A DNA stretch of 64,000 bases from an uncultured Bacteroidales bacterium (GTDB taxonomy: Bacteria; Bacteroidota; Bacteroidia; Bacteroidales; Muribaculaceae), in contig UQMZ01000017.1 of assembly GCA_900542185.1 (NCBI GenBank), positions 1-64,000 on the forward strand. Reading direction: 5' to 3'. The notes below the pieces were generated by a model, which was not told the origin of the DNA, did no database searches, and saw only the letters and a program-made list of their open reading frames with translations. A program made the translations under genes and the position numbers. Shown here piece by piece: positions 60,604 to 64,000 of this stretch. Numbering within the stretch: the stretch's first letter is position 1; each line of letters opens with the position of its first letter.

Positions 60604-62036
60604 TTGTCGGGTACGAGTGTGGCGTTTTCGGGATTGGCCATGATGTAATAGTCACCGCTCAGAGTTATCTGCATCGCATCGTATTGAAGTCCGGCGTTAT
60701 CGTTGAAAATCAGGTTTTCAACCTCTCCGTTGCCTTCAACCGGGAATACCAGATATTCCACTCCGTCCACGGTCTCCGTAGAGCTGGCCTGCATTCCGGG
60801 CCATGCCCCGAACACTTCCTTATCGCCCCACGCATAGATATAGAACGATTGCCAGCCCGTATTATTCTGAACGTAAATCTTATAGTTGCCCGATGGTGCG
60901 GGCGGCGTAGGCGGATTTTCCGGATCGGAAGGGGTATACGTGTCGGGATCAATCTCCTTGGCCGAGTTTGAAGTCAATTCCACATATACGTCACGGTCAA
61001 GAGCGAACACCACCACGTCATCCACCTGCTTGCCGTTTCCGTTGTTCAGAATCAGATGTTCGGTCAGACCCTTGTTGCAGTTGCCTTCGCCAAGGTCGAA
61101 GTATTTGTAAGTAACTCCCTTGATGACCTGCGTGCCTGTAACAGGCATACCAGGCCAAGCTCCGTTAAGGTCGTTGACGTCGCCCCACATATAAAGATAG
61201 AGGTCGTCCCAACCGGACTGGTCGGCTACATAAATCGTGAACCCGTCATGCTTTACGTTCGAAGATGGATCGTACGGGGTTACACCGTCGGCAGTGATCT
61301 CAAGATAGAAGTCCTCGTTGAGGGTCACATTGTAGTCGGCAAGCTGCTTGCCGGCGCCGTTGTTGTTGAATATCAGATTGACGTTCATGCCTTCGTTGGC
61401 GGCTCCGGTATCGAAATACTTATAAACCACTCCATCGATGGTCACGGAGCCTGTGGGCTGAATGCCGGGCCAGCCGCCGAATATCTCACCGTCGCCGTAA
61501 GCATACAGGGCCAGTTCGTCGTATCCGCTGTTGTCCACAACATAGATGGCGTATCCGTCATGGTCGATCTCGCCCGGATCGGCAGGCTTGTTGAAATAGT
61601 CGGCCCAACGATATACAATCACGTTTTCCCTCTGTCCCACGGCGGGATTCTCGCGGTGAACCACAGGCTGGTTGTCCAGCGAGCGTTCCTCGCCCTGCCG
61701 GGCGTTATAGAAAGTATAGCCGTCGGCCAGGGTCTTGCCGTTGACGAAATCGGCGGGATTAAGATATACGCCGAACTTAGCGTCCGTATCGGATGCCTTC
61801 TCCAGCTGCCACCGGGGATCGCCCACGGCATCCATACCGCCGTTGAACTCGCCGACAATGTATATCTTGTCTTCGGCTCCGGTGCCCTGCGGCACTATAA
61901 CCTCGAGCAGCTGGTAACCGTCACGCAGTTCGAACCGAGGCAGCTCAATGTCGAATGTGATTTCCTCTTTAGAGCATCCTGCCAGAAGCGGGAGCATCAT
62001 AAGAAGGAAAAGACTTATAAACTTATAGTTTTTCAT
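60600..62036 (-). CDS. SusE/SusF-position outer-membrane starch-binding lipoprotein with three CBM26-like repeats
   Basis: 478 residues. Lipobox LLAGC followed by SKEE. Residues ~20-150 are a SusE-like N-terminal domain. Then three tandem modules of about 100 residues, each opening with a form of (F/Y)xIYVxxxxGWxxxYxYxWGDxxxxxGxWPGM: IYVVDNSGYDELALYAYGD...GGWPGI, IYVADQSGWDDLYLYMWGD...GAWPGM and IYVQNNTGWQSFYIYAWGD...GAWPGM. The W-W-WPG pattern and the NLIFNN strand match starch-binding module 26. A Pro-rich linker (DPENPPTPPAPSG) precedes the third. Likely holds starch at the surface for the amylase. Adjacent to susD and GH13. Confidence 0.88.
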   Translation of the reverse strand: MKNYKFISLFLLMMLPLLAGCSKEEITFDIELPRFELRDGYQLLEVIVPQGTGAEDKIYIVGEFNGGMDAVGDPRWQLEKASDTDAKFGVYLNPADFVNGKTLADGYTFYNARQGEERSLDNQPVVHRENPAVGQRENVIVYRWADYFNKPADPGEIDHDGYAIYVVDNSGYDELALYAYGDGEIFGGWPGIQPTGSVTIDGVVYKYFDTGAANEGMNVNLIFNNNGAGKQLADYNVTLNEDFYLEITADGVTPYDPSSNVKHDGFTIYVADQSGWDDLYLYMWGDVNDLNGAWPGMPVTGTQVIKGVTYKYFDLGEGNCNKGLTEHLILNNGNGKQVDDVVVFALDRDVYVELTSNSAKEIDPDTYTPSDPENPPTPPAPSGNYKIYVQNNTGWQSFYIYAWGDKEVFGAWPGMQASSTETVDGVEYLVFPVEGNGEVENLIFNDNAGLQYDAMQITLSGDYYIMANPENATLVPDK

Positions 62037-62050
62037 TTTTGATTACTGAT

Positions 62051-63850
62051 TTAATAGTTAGGATTCTGGCGCAGTCCGGGGTTGACCATAAGGGCGGCCT
62101 GCGGGAGGGGATACCATTCATACTTGCGGTCGCGTCTGACGGGGAGCTGGCGGCCGTCGTTTTCCGTAGCACGTCCGAAGAACCACCATTGACCCTGGGT
62201 GAACTTGTCGAAACGGCGCAGGTCGGTGCGGCGCCGGCGTCCTTCGTCAAGGAACTCCAGACCCCATTCGCTTAGCATCCAATCCATATCGAAAGCCGTG
62301 AAACCGGGACCCGGATTCTGGATTACATTCTGGTCGGCAGCCGAATAATATCTCTGTCGAACGGAATTCACGAGAGTTTTGGCTTCTTCCGACTGTCCGG
62401 CACGCATACGGCACTCGGCAAGAGTATAATATACCTCGGCAAGACGGAATTCCACCTGATCGGCATTACGCCAGTCCAGACCGGTGGATTCGGGATAGAC
62501 GGGATAACGGAGAATACGATAGCCAGAGTTTGTCTCACCCCAACGCGGACTCATCACGGGTTCAAGATCACGTCCCAGATTCTGGAACGTTCCGACCTGG
62601 TCCACGTAGATCAACGGCTTGTCCTGCTCGTCGGCATCGGCAAGTACATCGGCACCTGTGGTATAGTTCTTCTGGGGCCCCATCGCAAAGATTCCCTGCC
62701 AGTTGCCAGCGGCGTCGCATGTGAACGGCTGCTTTCGGATATCGGCGTCGTTCATACGGTCGAACGGAGCACCCAGCTTGTCGCCGTAGTCAAACACGAA
62801 ACTCTTGGGATTGGCAGTTCCGGCCCATGGCACGAGTGTGCCGGTGTTGTCCTTGGACGGCACCATACATACACAGTTCCAGCCACCCTGATCGCAGCTG
62901 TAACCGAACATCTCATCGTAATTGTAAGGCAGATATGGGGTATTGCGGTTATTGTTGGTCATCATGCCGGCCTCCATCGCGAACGCGAACACCACTTCCT
63001 GGCAGGCCTGGTTGTTGATGCTGTAGATTTCACGGTAATCCGAAACGAGTCCGTATGTTCCGTATTTGCCCTTTATGATCTCGTCGCACAAGTCGGCGCA
63101 TTCCTTGTAACGGTCCACGCCGGTCCACAGCTGCGAATTGAGCAGCAGACGCATTTTGAGCATACGGTTTATGCCCTGGTTCATGCGGTTGCGCGTGGCG
63201 CCGGAACCATCCTCGGCGGTAAGGTCGTCGACACATGCGTCAAGCTCGTCGGCCATGAAGTTCCATATCACCTTGCATCCTGTGTTGAAATCCTCGTCGG
63301 CCGATCCGGGAATGTCGCCGTTGGTATCCGTACACAGCGGAAGGGCGCCGCCCCAGAGCTCGAAGTTGTTGTAATAGGCCCATGCACGCATGGTGCGCAG
63401 TTCAGCGATGTACTGTTTCAATTCATCGTCAGTCACACCTAATGCCTTGGGATCCAGCTTCTCAAGATCGCCCAGCATGGTGTTGCACAGGCCGATGGTC
63501 TCCCATGCATGTTCCCATGCGCTGCGGATTATTTTCGATTCGGCGTTCCAGGTCTGGGTGGACAGCACGAATTTCTCGGCCTCATCATAACCCCATGCGC
63601 CACCGTTCCAGGTACGCCACGCCACTTGATCGGCAGGAAACTCGTTGAGATACCAGAAATACTCCAGAAATCCGCTCTGCGCGCTGGAATATATCGAGGC
63701 GACAGCCCCGTCAAGGCTATTCTTGTCCTTGTAATAGGCGGAAGAATCAATCAGGTCGAATGTCTTCTCGTCCAGGTTGGTACAGGCGGAAGCGCCCGCC
63801 AACAGCACGGCAGCCAGAAGCGTGCCGGCAATATATCTGATGGTTTTCAT
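62051..63850 (-). CDS. SusD-like starch-binding lipoprotein
   Basis: 599 residues. Lipobox AGASAC, then TNLDEKTFDLIDSSAYY. SusD/RagB fold signatures include the helical AELRTMRAWAYYNNFELWGGALPL, FRLAEVYYTLAECRMRAGQSEEA and a C-terminal EGRRRRTDLRRFDKF...KYEWYPLPQAALMVNPGLRQNPNY. It pairs with the SusC whose 3' end lies 20 bases upstream on the same strand. Specificity for starch is inferred from the GH13, GH97 and CBM26 neighbours. Confidence 0.95.
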   Translation of the reverse strand: MKTIRYIAGTLLAAVLLAGASACTNLDEKTFDLIDSSAYYKDKNSLDGAVASIYSSAQSGFLEYFWYLNEFPADQVAWRTWNGGAWGYDEAEKFVLSTQTWNAESKIIRSAWEHAWETIGLCNTMLGDLEKLDPKALGVTDDELKQYIAELRTMRAWAYYNNFELWGGALPLCTDTNGDIPGSADEDFNTGCKVIWNFMADELDACVDDLTAEDGSGATRNRMNQGINRMLKMRLLLNSQLWTGVDRYKECADLCDEIIKGKYGTYGLVSDYREIYSINNQACQEVVFAFAMEAGMMTNNNRNTPYLPYNYDEMFGYSCDQGGWNCVCMVPSKDNTGTLVPWAGTANPKSFVFDYGDKLGAPFDRMNDADIRKQPFTCDAAGNWQGIFAMGPQKNYTTGADVLADADEQDKPLIYVDQVGTFQNLGRDLEPVMSPRWGETNSGYRILRYPVYPESTGLDWRNADQVEFRLAEVYYTLAECRMRAGQSEEAKTLVNSVRQRYYSAADQNVIQNPGPGFTAFDMDWMLSEWGLEFLDEGRRRRTDLRRFDKFTQGQWWFFGRATENDGRQLPVRRDRKYEWYPLPQAALMVNPGLRQNPNY

Positions 63851-63870
63851 TGATAACGATAGATTCGGGT

Positions 63871-64000
63871 TTAACGGAAACGGAATGTAACGCCCAGCGT
63901 AAGCTGAGTTGCTGAAGGATATGCGCTGGACACATCCACGCCCGGAGTGATACCGGTGGACGGCACTGCGGAAGGATCGGTACCGGAATAGCCCGTGAGT
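63871..64000 (-). CDS. SusC-like TonB-dependent transporter, 3' end only
   Basis: Only the last 42 codons lie in the window. The minus strand reads LTGYSGTDPSAVPST...SSAYPSATQLTLGVTFRFR then TAA (63871-63873). The GYSGxDP and SAYPSA...LGVTFRF words are the invariant last strands of SusC barrels. The gene continues beyond 64000. It is the partner of the SusD encoded downstream. Confidence 0.93.
   Translation of the reverse strand, partial: LTGYSGTDPSAVPSTGITPGVDVSSAYPSATQLTLGVTFRFR

Noticed and set aside
61056..62042. A 328-codon plus-strand open frame opposite the CBM26 lipoprotein
   Set aside because: Antisense to a lipoprotein with a clean signal and three visible repeats; low-information composition.

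Overview
The window reads as chromosomal DNA of a gut-type Bacteroidales bacterium, most like Muribaculaceae or a relative. The evidence is two SusC/SusD-type polysaccharide utilisation loci (PULs), a hybrid two-component regulator, lipoproteins with Bacteroidota-style export signals, almost no Shine-Dalgarno sequences, many promoters of the TTTG-N19/20-TAnnTTTG type, and Bacteroidales gene orders (DUF177-rpmF-fabH-era-der, lysS-gpsA-pgi, ruvB-flippase). Genus placement is inference. I saw no phage, insertion sequence, CRISPR array or rRNA; there is one tRNA.

Bases 1-32200 are mostly core genome. In order they hold a small lipoprotein, ychF, a run of three genes (OlsB/GlsB-like acyltransferase, ATP-grasp enzyme, SDR fused to a zinc ribbon), a PurF-family protein without its glutaminase nucleophile, a 30-residue candidate microprotein, ruvB with a flippase, pheT-yebC, a GT2 plus two-repeat LAB_N membrane protein, a secreted protein, tRNA-Arg(CCT) with DUF177-rpmF-fabH-era-der, a DAHP synthase/chorismate mutase, recA, a membrane protein with lysS-gpsA-pgi, a double-META lipoprotein, and an OmpA-like/TPR lipoprotein.

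Bases 32340-57060 form a PUL aimed at a sulfated glycan. A hybrid sensor regulator reads outward on the minus strand. It faces two plus-strand transcription units. The first holds three sulfatases and a clan GH-A hydrolase. The second holds a GH10-family protein, SusC, SusD, two sulfatases, a GH3 enzyme and a secreted Ig-like protein. A separately promoted anaerobic sulfatase-maturating enzyme (anSME) follows. All five sulfatases carry serine at the position converted to formylglycine, so all should depend on that anSME. The two operon promoters share an ungapped 33-bp sequence, 24 of 33 identical, placed 37 and 16 bp upstream of the -7 element. That is a 21-bp (two-turn) difference and a good candidate for the regulator's operator. 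No polysaccharide lyase or GH88 is present, so this does not look like a standard glycosaminoglycan locus; the substrate is unresolved.

Bases 57119-64000, on the minus strand, are a compact starch (Sus-like) PUL: the 3' end of susC, susD, an outer-membrane protein with three starch-binding repeats, a surface GH13 amylase and a GH97 alpha-glucosidase. It ends at a terminator facing the anSME gene.

Intergenic DNA carries recurring elements: AATCGGGA-type short tandem arrays at three sites, a related T-rich palindrome at two sites, and many strong terminators.
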